From Flavobacteriaceae bacterium CG2_30_31_66 (GTDB taxonomy: Bacteria > Bacteroidota > Bacteroidia > Flavobacteriales > Flavobacteriaceae), in contig MNYM01000045.1 in NCBI GenBank assembly GCA_001873065.1, positions 62,001-126,000 on the forward strand: a DNA stretch of 64,000 bases, given 5' to 3'. How positions within the stretch are numbered: position 1 is the first letter of the stretch; each line of letters starts with the position of its first letter. Shown here in pieces: positions 51,797-61,894 of the stretch. The position numbers were made by a program, and so were the translations under genes. Below the pieces are notes generated by a model that saw only the letters and a list, made by a program, of their open reading frames with translations, did no database searches and was not told the origin of the DNA.

Positions 51797-54700
51797 ATGA
51801 AAAAAATAGTAGAAAAAATAATGCATGCTTCTGTAAAAATGAAAAATACTATTTTTCTAATAGACTTTTTTGTGTGTGTAATTTCGAATTCTTTTTCTCA
51901 AACTGTCTCAATCAACAAAATAGACAAACCACTTCAAGAAGTCATTACTTCTATTGAACAGCAGACATCTTATAGAGTTTTATTCAATGCTAAAAAAATC
52001 AATACTTCAGCAAAAATAACGATTGATGTAAAAAATGTACCTTTAAAAGAAGCTTTAGACATCATCACTAAAAAGCTTGAAATCAACTACATAATAAGAG
52101 AGAAACAAATCGTTTTTGTTGATAAAAAACCTGTTATTCAATCAAGACAAATTTCAGGAATTGTAAAAAGTAACTCCGATAATACTGGAATTCCGAATGC
52201 AACAATATTGATAAAAGGAACCAAAAAAGGCGCAATTACTGATTTTGATGGAAAATTTACTTACCTCATAAAAGACGATAATATCAATAATGTAATTTTA
52301 GAAATATCATATTTAGGATATCAAACCAAAGAAATTGCTGTTGGAACAAAATCATATTTTGATATTACTTTAGAAGAAGGGGCTACTTCTTTAGATGAAA
52401 TTGTAATCACTTCCTCTTATGGAACTGCCAAATTAAAAGAAGAAGTTGTAGGAAGTATTGCCACCGTAAAAGCAAAAGATTTGGGACTAGAACAACCTGT
52501 AATCTCTATTGACGAACTTTTGGAAGGTCAAGTTGCAGGGGTTTCTATACAAATAAGTTCACAATTGGGCGAACCTGTAAAAATTGATATTCGCGGTCAA
52601 GGATCTATAACGCCTTTAAATAGCAACATTGTTGGAACTTCAACACAACCATTAATCATTATTGATGGGATTATTTTATCTGAAGAAATTGGCTTAGATG
52701 GAAATAATTTCTTTGATGTTGGTTCAGGAAATTTATCAGAAAATATTCTTAATCCATTAGCAAAAATTGGTATTGATGATATTGAAAGTTTCAACATTTT
52801 GAAAGATGCTGCTGCAGTTGGTTTGTATGGAGCTGATGCCGCAAATGGAGTTATCATTATCACCACAAAAAAAGGAAGAAAAGGAAAATTAAGTTTTACT
52901 GCATCAAACCAAATTGGAGTTACAACAGCATTTAATGGACTCAAATATTTGAATGGTGAACAATACCAAACTGTTATCAATGAATACAATACCAATAGCG
53001 GAAACTTACAAAATGTGCAACCTTGGAATGGTGTAAATACAGATTGGTTTGATTTATTAAACACAACAGGCTTGTTTAGTAGAGTTAATTTCAGCGCTTC
53101 TGGAGGTGTAAAAAATAGTACTTACAGAGCAAGTTTAGGTTATCAAAAAACTGCTGAAGCACAAATAAATAACTCTTTTGAAAAAATAAATGCTTCATTT
53201 TCATACAGATACAATAAAGATAAATTTGATGCTTCCATCGTATTTTCTCCTTCTTTAGCTTTGAAAAAAGATCCCAATAAATTGTATTCTTTTGCATTGC
53301 CTCCCACAATTCCTGTGAGAGATGAAAACGGAAATTATACTCGTTTTGACACTTTTGGAAATCCTTTGGCTGTTGCAAATCAAAATATTTCTGACGCAAC
53401 AACTGTGGCTTTTTTAACGAGTTTGCAAGCAAATTATACGTTTAGTGATCGTTTAAAATTCTCGACTTTATTTGGATTGGATTATTCAGACAAAGATGAA
53501 GATCGCTATTTTTCTGGATTAAATGGTTCAGGAGATTTTGGTACGGATAATGATTCTCCTTTTTTTAGAGATCCAACAGATAGTTTTGGATTGGTAAAAG
53601 GGAGAAGAATGTTGCGAAACAGAGATACAAGACGTTGGAACTGGAACGCGTCTTTAGCATACAACAATACTTTTGGAAAAAATCATATGATTGATGGAAT
53701 TCTTGGTATTGAAGCTAGAAAAGAAAAGGTAAACTTTGGTTATGCTATGGGAAGAGGTTTTGATAACGAAAGTGTTCCTCAACCTGTGGAAAATGCTTTT
53801 GAGCAAGATTATCAAAATGATATTTCGGAAAGTGCAGGAAGATCTCTATTTAGTCAATTAAATTATAATTATAAGAAGAAATATTTCTTTTTGGTGAATT
53901 TTAGAATTGATCAAAGTTCAGCATTTGGTGATGACAGAAACACTGCTTACAATGGTGGAATTGGCGCAAGTTGGAACATCAGTAGTGAATCTTTTTTGAA
54001 AGATAGTGAGTTTGTTGATTTTTTAAGAGCAAGAATTAGTTACGGAACTACAGGAAATTCAAGAATTGGTTCGTACAGAGCTTTAGGATTATATACTTCA
54101 AATTTCAATGGTTATAATGGATTGGATTATGCGAATTTAACTTCGGCTCCAAATCCAAATTTAACTTGGGAAACCAATAAAAAATTCAATGTTGGTTTTG
54201 ATTTCAACTTTTTAAAACGTTTCAAATTTACCACTGATTTTTTCAGAGATGAAATCATAGATCAAATTGTTTCTCGAGATGTAATTGTAGAATCAGGCTT
54301 TACAAATGCACAAATAAATGGTGCAGAAATGTATAATCAAGGATTTGAATTTGCTTTGAATACTACAATTATTGACAAGAAAAACATTTCTTGGAATTCG
54401 AGTTTTAACATTACCACCATCAGAAATGAAGTAACATCTTTAGTTGGTTTGGGTTCAGATTTTTCTACTGCAGAAGTTGCAAGAGCACAAACTGTTGGTT
54501 ATGCAACTTCTACAATTTGGGGATTTGATTTTATAGGAATTGATCCTGCAACTGGCCGTGAATTATTCAATGTTAACAATCAAATTTATGATGGTTCGCA
54601 AGTAAGAACATTATTTGGTCCTTCTGATTGGAAACCTATTGGAGATTCTCAAGCAGACTTTTTTGGAGGTTTTAACAATACTTTTCAATATAAAAATTTG

Positions 54701-55126
54701 ACATTGAATGTAATGATGTCTTTTACATATGGGGCTGATATCATGATTGACAGAGTATTATTTGATAATTACAGAGTATTATCCAACAGAAATATCAGTG
54801 TCAATATTTTTGAAGATGCTTGGTTCAATCAAGGAGATGAAGCCATTCATCCAATCATAATTAATGATAATCCATTGATTTCCAATTCCACAAAATATTT
54901 GTTTGATACTTCTCATATCAAATTACGATCTGTGAGTTTGTCTTATAATATGCCAGTAAAAAAATTGAAAATTCCCCTAAATTCATTGTCATTTACTTTG
55001 AATGGTTCTAATTTATTTTACTGGTTTAAAAATAAATCACCGAAAGGAAAAAATGGTGTTGCCGAGTTTAGAAATCAATATCCTGAGTCAAGAACATTTA
55101 CTCTTGGAATTAATACCACGTTTTAA
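51797..55126 (+). CDS. SusC/RagA-type TonB-dependent transporter with STN signalling domain
   Basis: A 1109-residue outer-membrane transporter. Order: signal (to about residue 36, ending SNSFSQ), STN domain (about 40-115; LQEVITSIEQQTSYRVLFNAKKI) that contacts FecR, carboxypeptidase-like domain (about 120-205; ISGIVKSNSDNTGIPNATILIKG), plug (about 215-340; LKDAAAVGLYGADAANGVIIITTKKG) and barrel. The STN domain plus the upstream sigma/FecR genes make it a cell-surface-signalling receptor. ATG 51797 is chosen; the longer frame would overlap fecR. Ligand unknown. Confidence 0.94.
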   Translation: MKKIVEKIMHASVKMKNTIFLIDFFVCVISNSFSQTVSINKIDKPLQEVITSIEQQTSYRVLFNAKKINTSAKITIDVKNVPLKEALDIITKKLEINYIIREKQIVFVDKKPVIQSRQISGIVKSNSDNTGIPNATILIKGTKKGAITDFDGKFTYLIKDDNINNVILEISYLGYQTKEIAVGTKSYFDITLEEGATSLDEIVITSSYGTAKLKEEVVGSIATVKAKDLGLEQPVISIDELLEGQVAGVSIQISSQLGEPVKIDIRGQGSITPLNSNIVGTSTQPLIIIDGIILSEEIGLDGNNFFDVGSGNLSENILNPLAKIGIDDIESFNILKDAAAVGLYGADAANGVIIITTKKGRKGKLSFTASNQIGVTTAFNGLKYLNGEQYQTVINEYNTNSGNLQNVQPWNGVNTDWFDLLNTTGLFSRVNFSASGGVKNSTYRASLGYQKTAEAQINNSFEKINASFSYRYNKDKFDASIVFSPSLALKKDPNKLYSFALPPTIPVRDENGNYTRFDTFGNPLAVANQNISDATTVAFLTSLQANYTFSDRLKFSTLFGLDYSDKDEDRYFSGLNGSGDFGTDNDSPFFRDPTDSFGLVKGRRMLRNRDTRRWNWNASLAYNNTFGKNHMIDGILGIEARKEKVNFGYAMGRGFDNESVPQPVENAFEQDYQNDISESAGRSLFSQLNYNYKKKYFFLVNFRIDQSSAFGDDRNTAYNGGIGASWNISSESFLKDSEFVDFLRARISYGTTGNSRIGSYRALGLYTSNFNGYNGLDYANLTSAPNPNLTWETNKKFNVGFDFNFLKRFKFTTDFFRDEIIDQIVSRDVIVESGFTNAQINGAEMYNQGFEFALNTTIIDKKNISWNSSFNITTIRNEVTSLVGLGSDFSTAEVARAQTVGYATSTIWGFDFIGIDPATGRELFNVNNQIYDGSQVRTLFGPSDWKPIGDSQADFFGGFNNTFQYKNLTLNVMMSFTYGADIMIDRVLFDNYRVLSNRNISVNIFEDAWFNQGDEAIHPIIINDNPLISNSTKYLFDTSHIKLRSVSLSYNMPVKKLKIPLNSLSFTLNGSNLFYWFKNKSPKGKNGVAEFRNQYPESRTFTLGINTTF

Positions 55127-55127
55127 T

Positions 55128-56573
55128 ATGAAAATCTATAAAATCACTTCTTTACTTTGTCTTTTTGTATTGATGTCATGCAATGATTTCTTAAAAGTAG
55201 AACCTGGAGTTCAGATTTCAATCAACGAACAATTGTCAAGTAAAACAGGTTTGGAATTAGCTTTAAACGGAATTTACGATGATGTTGAGAGTTTATTATC
55301 TTCACAAACCAATGTGTATGCAGATGTTCAAGGAGGAAATATCACTTTTAGTCCTGTTATATCTAGCAAAGAAATAACAATTCCAGGAGCCATTCAAAAC
55401 AGTTATAATTTTAGTGATATTGCTCAAGAATCTGATTATGCTGGAGTTTATACTTCTTTGTATTCGATTATCAATCAAGCAAATATCATCCTAAAATATT
55501 TTGACACATTTACCTTTTTAACAACGGATGAAAAAAACCAACTAGAAGCTGAGTTGTTGGTAATTCGTGCGTTTTCACATTACCAATTGTCGTTGTTATT
55601 TGCTCAAAACTACGGATTTACAGCAGATGCTTCACATCCTGGAATCGTTTACAATACTGAAACTTTATTGATTGGAGTTGATTTTCCATCAAGAAAAACC
55701 ATGAAAGAAACCTATGATTTGTTAAAAGCAGATTTAGATTCAGCATTATCATTGTTTACAAATAATCAATTTTTAGCAGGACCAAGTCATTCGCTTTTCA
55801 ATAAAAAAACGACTGAAGCTTTGTATGCAAGAATCGCATTGCAAATGAATGATTGGGAAAAAGCTTTTTTATATTCGAATACTGTTATTACAACATCTGG
55901 AATTGCATTAATTACAACAAACAATTATGTAACTGAATGGGAAAAAGAAGAAGAACCAGTATCTGAAATTATTTTAGAATTTTCTGCTCCAAGAACTTCA
56001 GAAGGTGCTGTTTCACAATCCATTTCTCAATGGTTTATTTTTGGTTCAAATGTCAATTATGCACGTTATGTGGCTTCAGGCGATTTGTTAGATTTGTATG
56101 AGGCAAATGACATCAGAAAAAATATGTTTATTGAGCAAAATCTGCCTACCAGAGTTGCAGGAATTGAGCAAAATTTACCTTACTATTTTACAAAGAAATT
56201 CCAAAATGGTGCTGGAACAACTCACATTCGCTTGTCGGAAATGTATTTGATAAGAGCAGAAGTAAATGCACGTTTGAGCAGAGAAAATGATGCTTTGGTT
56301 GATATTAATATCTTAAGACAAAGAGCTAATTTGAGTTCATTAACATCAACAGGAAATTTGTTAGAAGAAATCTTTTTAGAACGAAGAAGAGAATTGGCTT
56401 TTGAAGGACATTTGTTATTTGATTTAGCTCGATTTAAAAAAGATGTTATTAGAAATAAAGGATGTTTAGCAACTGTATGTAATTTAAATTATCCATCAAA
56501 TTTCTTTGTATTACCAATACCACAAACAAGTATAGAATTAAATGAAAATATTCGACAAAATGAAGGTTATTAA
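55128..56573 (+). CDS. SusD/RagB-type surface lipoprotein
   Basis: A 481-residue lipoprotein: signal and lipobox FVLMSC with Cys20, then the SusD alpha-helical TPR-like core (LELALNGIYDDVESLLS; LSEMYLIRAEVNARLSRENDALVDINILRQRANL; ERRRELAFEGHLLFDLARFK). It forms the lid over the SusC channel and binds substrate outside the cell. It starts one base after the receptor gene stop, a tight operon link. Confidence 0.94.
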   Translation: MKIYKITSLLCLFVLMSCNDFLKVEPGVQISINEQLSSKTGLELALNGIYDDVESLLSSQTNVYADVQGGNITFSPVISSKEITIPGAIQNSYNFSDIAQESDYAGVYTSLYSIINQANIILKYFDTFTFLTTDEKNQLEAELLVIRAFSHYQLSLLFAQNYGFTADASHPGIVYNTETLLIGVDFPSRKTMKETYDLLKADLDSALSLFTNNQFLAGPSHSLFNKKTTEALYARIALQMNDWEKAFLYSNTVITTSGIALITTNNYVTEWEKEEEPVSEIILEFSAPRTSEGAVSQSISQWFIFGSNVNYARYVASGDLLDLYEANDIRKNMFIEQNLPTRVAGIEQNLPYYFTKKFQNGAGTTHIRLSEMYLIRAEVNARLSRENDALVDINILRQRANLSSLTSTGNLLEEIFLERRRELAFEGHLLFDLARFKKDVIRNKGCLATVCNLNYPSNFFVLPIPQTSIELNENIRQNEGY

Positions 56574-58023
56574 ATACATGCTTTTTGCTAGTTTCATTCT
56601 TGTTTTTCTGAATTGCGAAAGAGAAGATGACAAACTTTTTTCAAGTGAAAATTCATTTGTACGCTTCTTTTTATTGGTTGATAATAACAATAACGTACTA
56701 GAATTTCCTGAAAAAAATGGGGGATTGGTTGCAAAATCTACCTATACAAAAGACAATTTAAAAACCCTAAAAGTTCCTGTTGCCATTACAACAGGTAGCA
56801 TTGAAAATAGTATTCAAGTGGGTTTTGAAACTGAAGTTTCTGGTTTGACAGATTATACCATTTTTCCAGTAAATTCACTTTCATTTACCAATGAAAAACG
56901 AGTAGATACTATTTATATCAAAGTAAATGAAAATTGGGATTTAAGCAAAAATCCGCAAATAAAACTAACGCTTACAAACAGTAGCAATCCATCAATTGCT
57001 ATTGGAATGCAAAATGAATCGATTTCAAATAAAGAGTTGATCATCAATTTTACAGAAACTACTTTTTCCTATTTTTTCAACATCAATAGAAAAGAAATTT
57101 CAGGAGCAAATCAAGAATCTTTTGACTTTAAAGTGGTTTTTCCAAATGGATTTATAAAAGAGGATATTGAAAATAGTTCGTTATTCAGTGCGCCATCAAC
57201 CTTTAATTACAGTATTGTAAAAAAACCAATCACAAAAGAAGATGAAGTTGAATTTACCTTCACTCTGAATGAAAATTTACCTGATGATTCTTCATTAGAC
57301 GCATCTTTAACATTGGTTGATGTTCCTAATTATGTAAAAGGAATCAACAAATTTTTAGACATCAATAAGCCTATAAAAATTAACAGAAGTGGAAATCCGG
57401 TTGTTAATTTTTACAATCTTTCAAATCCATTTTACAGATTATTTGGAGAATATTGGAGATATGACACCAATGATATGATTTGTGAATGGGCAAATACTTC
57501 TGTGTTTCCAAAACCAGTTATTGTAACAAAAGACAATCCTAATGGATTTCTTTTCTCTAATAATGGCACTCCTAATGATACTTCTGATGATATTTATCAT
57601 CATAAATTTAGACTCGGTTTTGTCGGAAATTCAGCTCCAATTGGAACAAATCCATTTTCGCTAAGAAATCTTTTTGATGGAGCATCAGTAAGGTCTCCAG
57701 GATTTAATTTGACAGAAGCTATTGAGTTTTTTCCAAAAAATGGAAATAGTACCACAGAAGGAATTGTAAATGTAATAACTCAAAGAATTGTAATAATTAG
57801 CCTAGCAAGTGGCATTCCGTATACAGTTCCAATTAGCGGAACAGGAACTTATAAATTAGTAAATAGTACCAATAATTTATGGAAAATTGAACTCGAAATT
57901 TTAGTGGATTGTTCAGAAATTAATGGAGAAATCGTTACTATAAATTACATTTTATACAATTCAAATAGTTATCCAGATCCTGATCCAATAAATGGATCTT
58001 GTCCAAGAGTAATAAATTTATAA
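56560..58023 (+). CDS. Lipoprotein of unknown function in the SusCD operon
   Basis: A 487-residue lipoprotein with lipobox FLNC; it begins at ATG 56560 inside the last codons of the SusD gene (56542 is an alternative). The mature part is rich in beta strands and Asn/Ser, like surface glycan- or protein-binding proteins of SusCD operons, but no named domain is clear to me. One cysteine pair is possible near the end (LVDCSE and GSCPRV). Probably displayed on the cell surface to help binding. Confidence 0.7.
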   Translation: MKVIKYMLFASFILVFLNCEREDDKLFSSENSFVRFFLLVDNNNNVLEFPEKNGGLVAKSTYTKDNLKTLKVPVAITTGSIENSIQVGFETEVSGLTDYTIFPVNSLSFTNEKRVDTIYIKVNENWDLSKNPQIKLTLTNSSNPSIAIGMQNESISNKELIINFTETTFSYFFNINRKEISGANQESFDFKVVFPNGFIKEDIENSSLFSAPSTFNYSIVKKPITKEDEVEFTFTLNENLPDDSSLDASLTLVDVPNYVKGINKFLDINKPIKINRSGNPVVNFYNLSNPFYRLFGEYWRYDTNDMICEWANTSVFPKPVIVTKDNPNGFLFSNNGTPNDTSDDIYHHKFRLGFVGNSAPIGTNPFSLRNLFDGASVRSPGFNLTEAIEFFPKNGNSTTEGIVNVITQRIVIISLASGIPYTVPISGTGTYKLVNSTNNLWKIELEILVDCSEINGEIVTINYILYNSNSYPDPDPINGSCPRVINL

Positions 58024-58028
58024 AAATT

Positions 58029-59183
58029 ATGATTAAAAAATATTTTATTGGTATTGTTGTTATTGGTGTAAGTGCTTTACTTTTAGCTTACGGTAAAAGT
58101 GAGAAAGAACAATATCAAGACATTTCTTATTTGAGAAAAGTGTATTCTCAGCCAGATGCAAGCAAATGGCCAAAACCACATTTAGATTCGTTGATTGATA
58201 AAACTACTTTTAAAGATATTGGAGTGTTGCCAGAAATGGAATTTCCAGCAGATAATCCGTATTCAGAGGAAAAAAGTAAATTAGGAAAAACCTTATTTTT
58301 TGATCCAAGATTATCCAAAAGTGGACAAATTGCGTGTGCTTCTTGTCACAACCCTGAGTTGGGTTGGACAGATAATTCTACACGTTCTTTTGGTCATAAC
58401 AGACAAACAGGAAGTAGAAATTCCATGACGATTTTAAATGTTGGCTATGCAAAAGAACTTTTTTGGGATGGAAGAGCCACTAGTTTAGAAGATCAAGCAA
58501 AATTTCCAATACCTGATAAACTAGAAATGAACATGGATTTGGAATATGCTGTAGAAAATTTGCAAAAAATAGAAGGTTACAAACCCTTATTTAAAAGTGC
58601 TTTTGGTAATGAAAAAATTACAATGCAAAAAATACAAAAATCCATAGCAACTTTTGAAAGGTCAGTAAAAAGTCTTCCATCAAAATTTGATAAATTTGTA
58701 ACTGGAAAATCTGATAAATTTACAGATCAAGAAGTAATGGGTTTGCATTTATTTAGAACGAAAGCACGTTGTATCAATTGCCATAATACTGGATATTTTA
58801 GTGATAATCAATATCATAATGATGGTCAAACACTTTTTGGAACTAAAAATGAAGATTTTGGAAGATACAATTTTACTGGAAAAATAGAAGATATTGGAAA
58901 ATTCAAAACACCAACAATCAGAGAAGTTGTTAATACAAAACCTTGGATGCATCATGGACATTTTCCATCATTATTAGATGTTGTTGAATTTTATAATCTT
59001 GGAAATCCTACTCCTATTCAAAATAAATACAAAGCTGTTGGAAGAGATTCATTAATTCCAAAAACATCTCCTTTGTTAAAAAAATTAGATTTAAATAGAG
59101 AAGAAATAGACGCTGTTTTAGCATTTATAAATACATTAAGTACCCCAACAAGAAGAACAATAATTCCAACTTTACCACAATAA
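58029..59183 (+). CDS. Di-haem cytochrome c peroxidase (CcpA/MauG family)
   Basis: A 384-residue protein with an N-terminal signal or anchor helix (about 5-22) and two c-type haem sites: CASCH in GQIACASCHNPELGW and CINCH in KARCINCHNTGYFSD. The conserved FWDGRATSLEDQA and TPTIREVVNTKPWMHHGHFPSLLDVVEFYN are as in family members. It acts in the periplasm, reducing peroxide or, as in MauG, oxidising a partner. ATG 58029 is chosen; the frame extends to 57999 but overlaps the upstream gene. It is 5 bases after the lipoprotein gene. Confidence 0.94.
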   Translation: MIKKYFIGIVVIGVSALLLAYGKSEKEQYQDISYLRKVYSQPDASKWPKPHLDSLIDKTTFKDIGVLPEMEFPADNPYSEEKSKLGKTLFFDPRLSKSGQIACASCHNPELGWTDNSTRSFGHNRQTGSRNSMTILNVGYAKELFWDGRATSLEDQAKFPIPDKLEMNMDLEYAVENLQKIEGYKPLFKSAFGNEKITMQKIQKSIATFERSVKSLPSKFDKFVTGKSDKFTDQEVMGLHLFRTKARCINCHNTGYFSDNQYHNDGQTLFGTKNEDFGRYNFTGKIEDIGKFKTPTIREVVNTKPWMHHGHFPSLLDVVEFYNLGNPTPIQNKYKAVGRDSLIPKTSPLLKKLDLNREEIDAVLAFINTLSTPTRRTIIPTLPQ

Positions 59184-59208
59184 TTATTAATTTTTAAAAA
59201 CAAACATC

Positions 59209-60639
59209 ATGAAACAAAAATTACTTTTAGCAATTACATTAATTGCATTTTTAACGACAAGTGCGCAAGTAACACTTTTAAAAGAAATCAACGATTCTGG
59301 AACAGCAAATTCAAATCCTTCAAATTTTTTTGTATTTAACAACAAGATTTATTTTTCTGCAGATGATTCTAATGGTTCAAACACTCCAGGAAATGTAGAT
59401 TTAGGCGCTGAATTATGGGTTACAAATGGAACATCTGAAGGTACTTCATTTTTTAAAGATTTTAATATTGGTAGTGGCAATTCTACACCCAACTTCTTTT
59501 TCCAATTTAATGGAACTATGTATTTTAGTGCAAATACAGGATCAGGAAACGTATTATTTTCATCAGATGGAACTGTTGATGGAACTGTTGCAACCGGTGG
59601 TAGTTTCGTTTTTGAGCCTAGAGAATTAAATGGTTTAGTATACTATATCAACACAACTGATGCAAACGGATTGTATCAATTTGATGGAACAACTCAAGTA
59701 AAAGTAGCTAATACAGGTAGTGAACACGTAAATTTTATCGGAGCTCAAATCATTGTTTTTAATGGAAAAATTTATGGTTATGGATTTACTGAAACTGATG
59801 ATCCAACTATTGGTAGAGAATTGTATTCTTACGATCCTGCTACTGATACGTATAGTTTGGTGAAAGATATTACTGCAAGTGCAAATAATTCAGGAATCAG
59901 TAATTTTGTAAAAGTTGGTAACGAATTGTATTTTGAAGCTTTAGGAAAAGTTTGGAAAACAGACGGAACTACAAACGGAACTGTAGAAGTTACAGCTGCA
60001 AATTCTTTAACTGGAACAGATTTTTATTTTAATTGGAATGGAGTATTGTTCTTTGAAGGTGATGCAGGTGGAACATCAAATGATCAATTATGGAAATACG
60101 ATCCAAATACTGATACCATTACAAATGTGAGTAATATCACAGGAAGTACTGCAACTGGTGGAAATAATCATGATCCAGATGATTATGCAGTAGTTGGAAA
60201 TTATATGTATTATAGAGGCGAACCTGCAGATGATACGAATGGATATCTATACAGAACAAATGGAAATACAAGTGAATTAATCACAAAAGATATTAAAGAT
60301 ATTGACCAAATCGTTGTTTTAAACGATAAATTATTTTTTGAAGGTGACAATGGAACAACTGGAAATGAATTGTATATGCTAGACCCTACCACATTATCTA
60401 TTGAGAGCGTTTCTAAGAGCTCTTTACAGATTTATCCTAATCCAGCATCAGAATTTATTCAAATCGCTTCTGAGTATGTAAATAGCAACTATAAAATCTA
60501 TTCTATCTTAGGTCAAGTTGTAAAAGAAGGAATCATTACGTCTTCTCAAATTTCAGTTTCTGGGATTAGCAAAGGAAACTATATTTTAAAAGTTTCTCAA
60601 GATGATAAAGTATCAACTCAAAAGTTGATTATACAATAA
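59209..60639 (+). CDS. T9SS-exported repeat protein with ELWVTNGT-type repeats
   Basis: A 476-residue secreted protein: signal peptide ending TTSAQ, then a repetitive Asn/Gly/Asp-rich domain of about 370 residues with units such as AELWVTNGTSEGTSFFKD, VLFSSDGTVDGTVATGG and KVWKTDGTTNGTVEVTA, which suggests a beta-propeller or beta-helix. A T9SS sorting domain closes it (LQIYPNPASEFIQI ... GNYILKVSQDDKVSTQKLIIQ). Last gene of the operon, 25 bases after the peroxidase. Role unknown. Confidence 0.85.
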   Translation: MKQKLLLAITLIAFLTTSAQVTLLKEINDSGTANSNPSNFFVFNNKIYFSADDSNGSNTPGNVDLGAELWVTNGTSEGTSFFKDFNIGSGNSTPNFFFQFNGTMYFSANTGSGNVLFSSDGTVDGTVATGGSFVFEPRELNGLVYYINTTDANGLYQFDGTTQVKVANTGSEHVNFIGAQIIVFNGKIYGYGFTETDDPTIGRELYSYDPATDTYSLVKDITASANNSGISNFVKVGNELYFEALGKVWKTDGTTNGTVEVTAANSLTGTDFYFNWNGVLFFEGDAGGTSNDQLWKYDPNTDTITNVSNITGSTATGGNNHDPDDYAVVGNYMYYRGEPADDTNGYLYRTNGNTSELITKDIKDIDQIVVLNDKLFFEGDNGTTGNELYMLDPTTLSIESVSKSSLQIYPNPASEFIQIASEYVNSNYKIYSILGQVVKEGIITSSQISVSGISKGNYILKVSQDDKVSTQKLIIQ

Positions 60640-61462
60640 AAATATTCTAAAAAAATTATTTCAAGAACCACTTAACATTGTTAGGTGGTTTTTTTTAAAA
60701 AAAATTAATTTTTTTTAAAAAGTTGAAAATTAAAACGCCTAAATAACAGTTAAAACCAAACTCAAATAAAAAATCTTAAAAAAATAATCGCTTTATTTCT
60801 TTTCATTTTTATCACAGGCATTGTGGTAACTGTAAAAACAGTTAAAAACTTTAAATAAAAAAAGTTGAAATAAAAAGGACAATACAAATCTTTTAAAATA
60901 TAAAAAAAACAATTGTTTAATTTCAATTTGCTTTTAAACTTATAAACATCCATTACAATACTATTTTTTAATTTTTAAAATTTTAAATTCTTTTAGTGTT
61001 TATTATTGTTTGTTAATAGTTGTTATAAAATTTTAAAATTTTTCTTTGAAATATGATTTATTAAAAGTAATCGACAAATTATCAAATAACTAAAGTATTA
61101 AAAATCAATAAAATTTCATAGTTATTAACAAAACTTATAAACAGCTATTCACATTAAAATATGAATAACTTTTTTAAATTATAATGTAAATAAATTGTAA
61201 ATTTTATGTTGATAAACTTTTATTAAAAATTTATATTTTTTTATTGAATATTTATAAATACCATTGTATTTTAAAAAAAATCAAATTAACCAAATTTTTT
61301 TATTAGAAATTAATGATAAGTTCTTAACAATTTATTAAAGTCATTAATCTCTTAAAAAAGAACTACTTATTAAAAATATTTAAAATTACATTGTTAATAA
61401 CTGTTCATAACCTTCATAATACTTATTTTTGTATTTATAAACGTTATTAAAATCAATCTACT
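60640..61462. other. Long gene-free AT-rich region, candidate replication origin
   Basis: After the terminator, about 760 bases hold no credible gene and are far richer in A and T than coding DNA here. TTATNAACA 9-mers, close to the DnaA box TTATCCACA, occur at 60940-60948, 61122-61130 and 61135-61143 on the + strand and at 61207-61215, 61392-61400 and 61402-61410 on the minus strand. A weaker CTATTCACA lies at 61145-61153. Between the boxes are long T/A runs suitable for unwinding. No exact TTATCCACA was seen. Confidence 0.4.
60667..60698 (+). terminator. Rho-independent terminator of the SusCD/peroxidase operon
   Basis: AACCACTTAAC pairs with GTTAGGTGGTT (one T-G wobble) around a 3-base loop and runs into eight T residues. 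Confidence 0.8.
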
Positions 61463-61894
61463 ATGACAATTGCTATCGGAAATGATCACGCAGGAACTGA
61501 GTATAAGTTCGAAATCATCAAACATTTGGAAAAAAAAGGATATTCAGTCCTAAATTTTGGAACAGATACCAACGAATCTATGGATTATCCTGATGCTATT
61601 CATCCAACTGCAACTGCCGTTGAGACTAGAAAGGCTGAATTAGGAATTATTCTTTGTGGCAGTGGAAATGGTGCGCAAATGACTGCAAATAAACATCAAG
61701 GTATTAGAGCTGCTTTGTGTTGGAATAATGAACTAGTATCACTAACAAGACAGCACAATAACGCCAATATTTTAGCAATTCCAGCTCGTTTTGTCTCATT
61801 ACAACAAGCACTTGGTTTTGTAGATATTTTTTTAAACACTCCTTTCGAAGGTGGAAGACATGAAAATAGAGTGAATAAAATTTCTTGTGTTTAA
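61463..61894 (+). CDS. rpiB: Ribose-5-phosphate isomerase B
   Basis: A 143-residue LacAB/RpiB enzyme that interconverts ribose-5-phosphate and ribulose-5-phosphate in the pentose phosphate pathway. Key parts: IAIGNDHAGTEYK at the start, the active-site cysteine region GIILCGSGNGAQMTANKHQGIRAAL, and NNANILAIPARF. Length is normal. The stop overlaps the start of the GNAT gene (TAATG). Confidence 0.95.
   Translation: MTIAIGNDHAGTEYKFEIIKHLEKKGYSVLNFGTDTNESMDYPDAIHPTATAVETRKAELGIILCGSGNGAQMTANKHQGIRAALCWNNELVSLTRQHNNANILAIPARFVSLQQALGFVDIFLNTPFEGGRHENRVNKISCV

Noticed and set aside
52597..53064. 155-codon frame antisense to the SusC gene
   Set aside because: No recognisable domain and no start signals; it mirrors the plug coding region.
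60762..60953. 63-codon frame on the minus strand in the AT-rich region
   Set aside because: Composition is Phe/Leu/Lys-rich as expected from AT-rich non-coding DNA, with no promoter or family resemblance.
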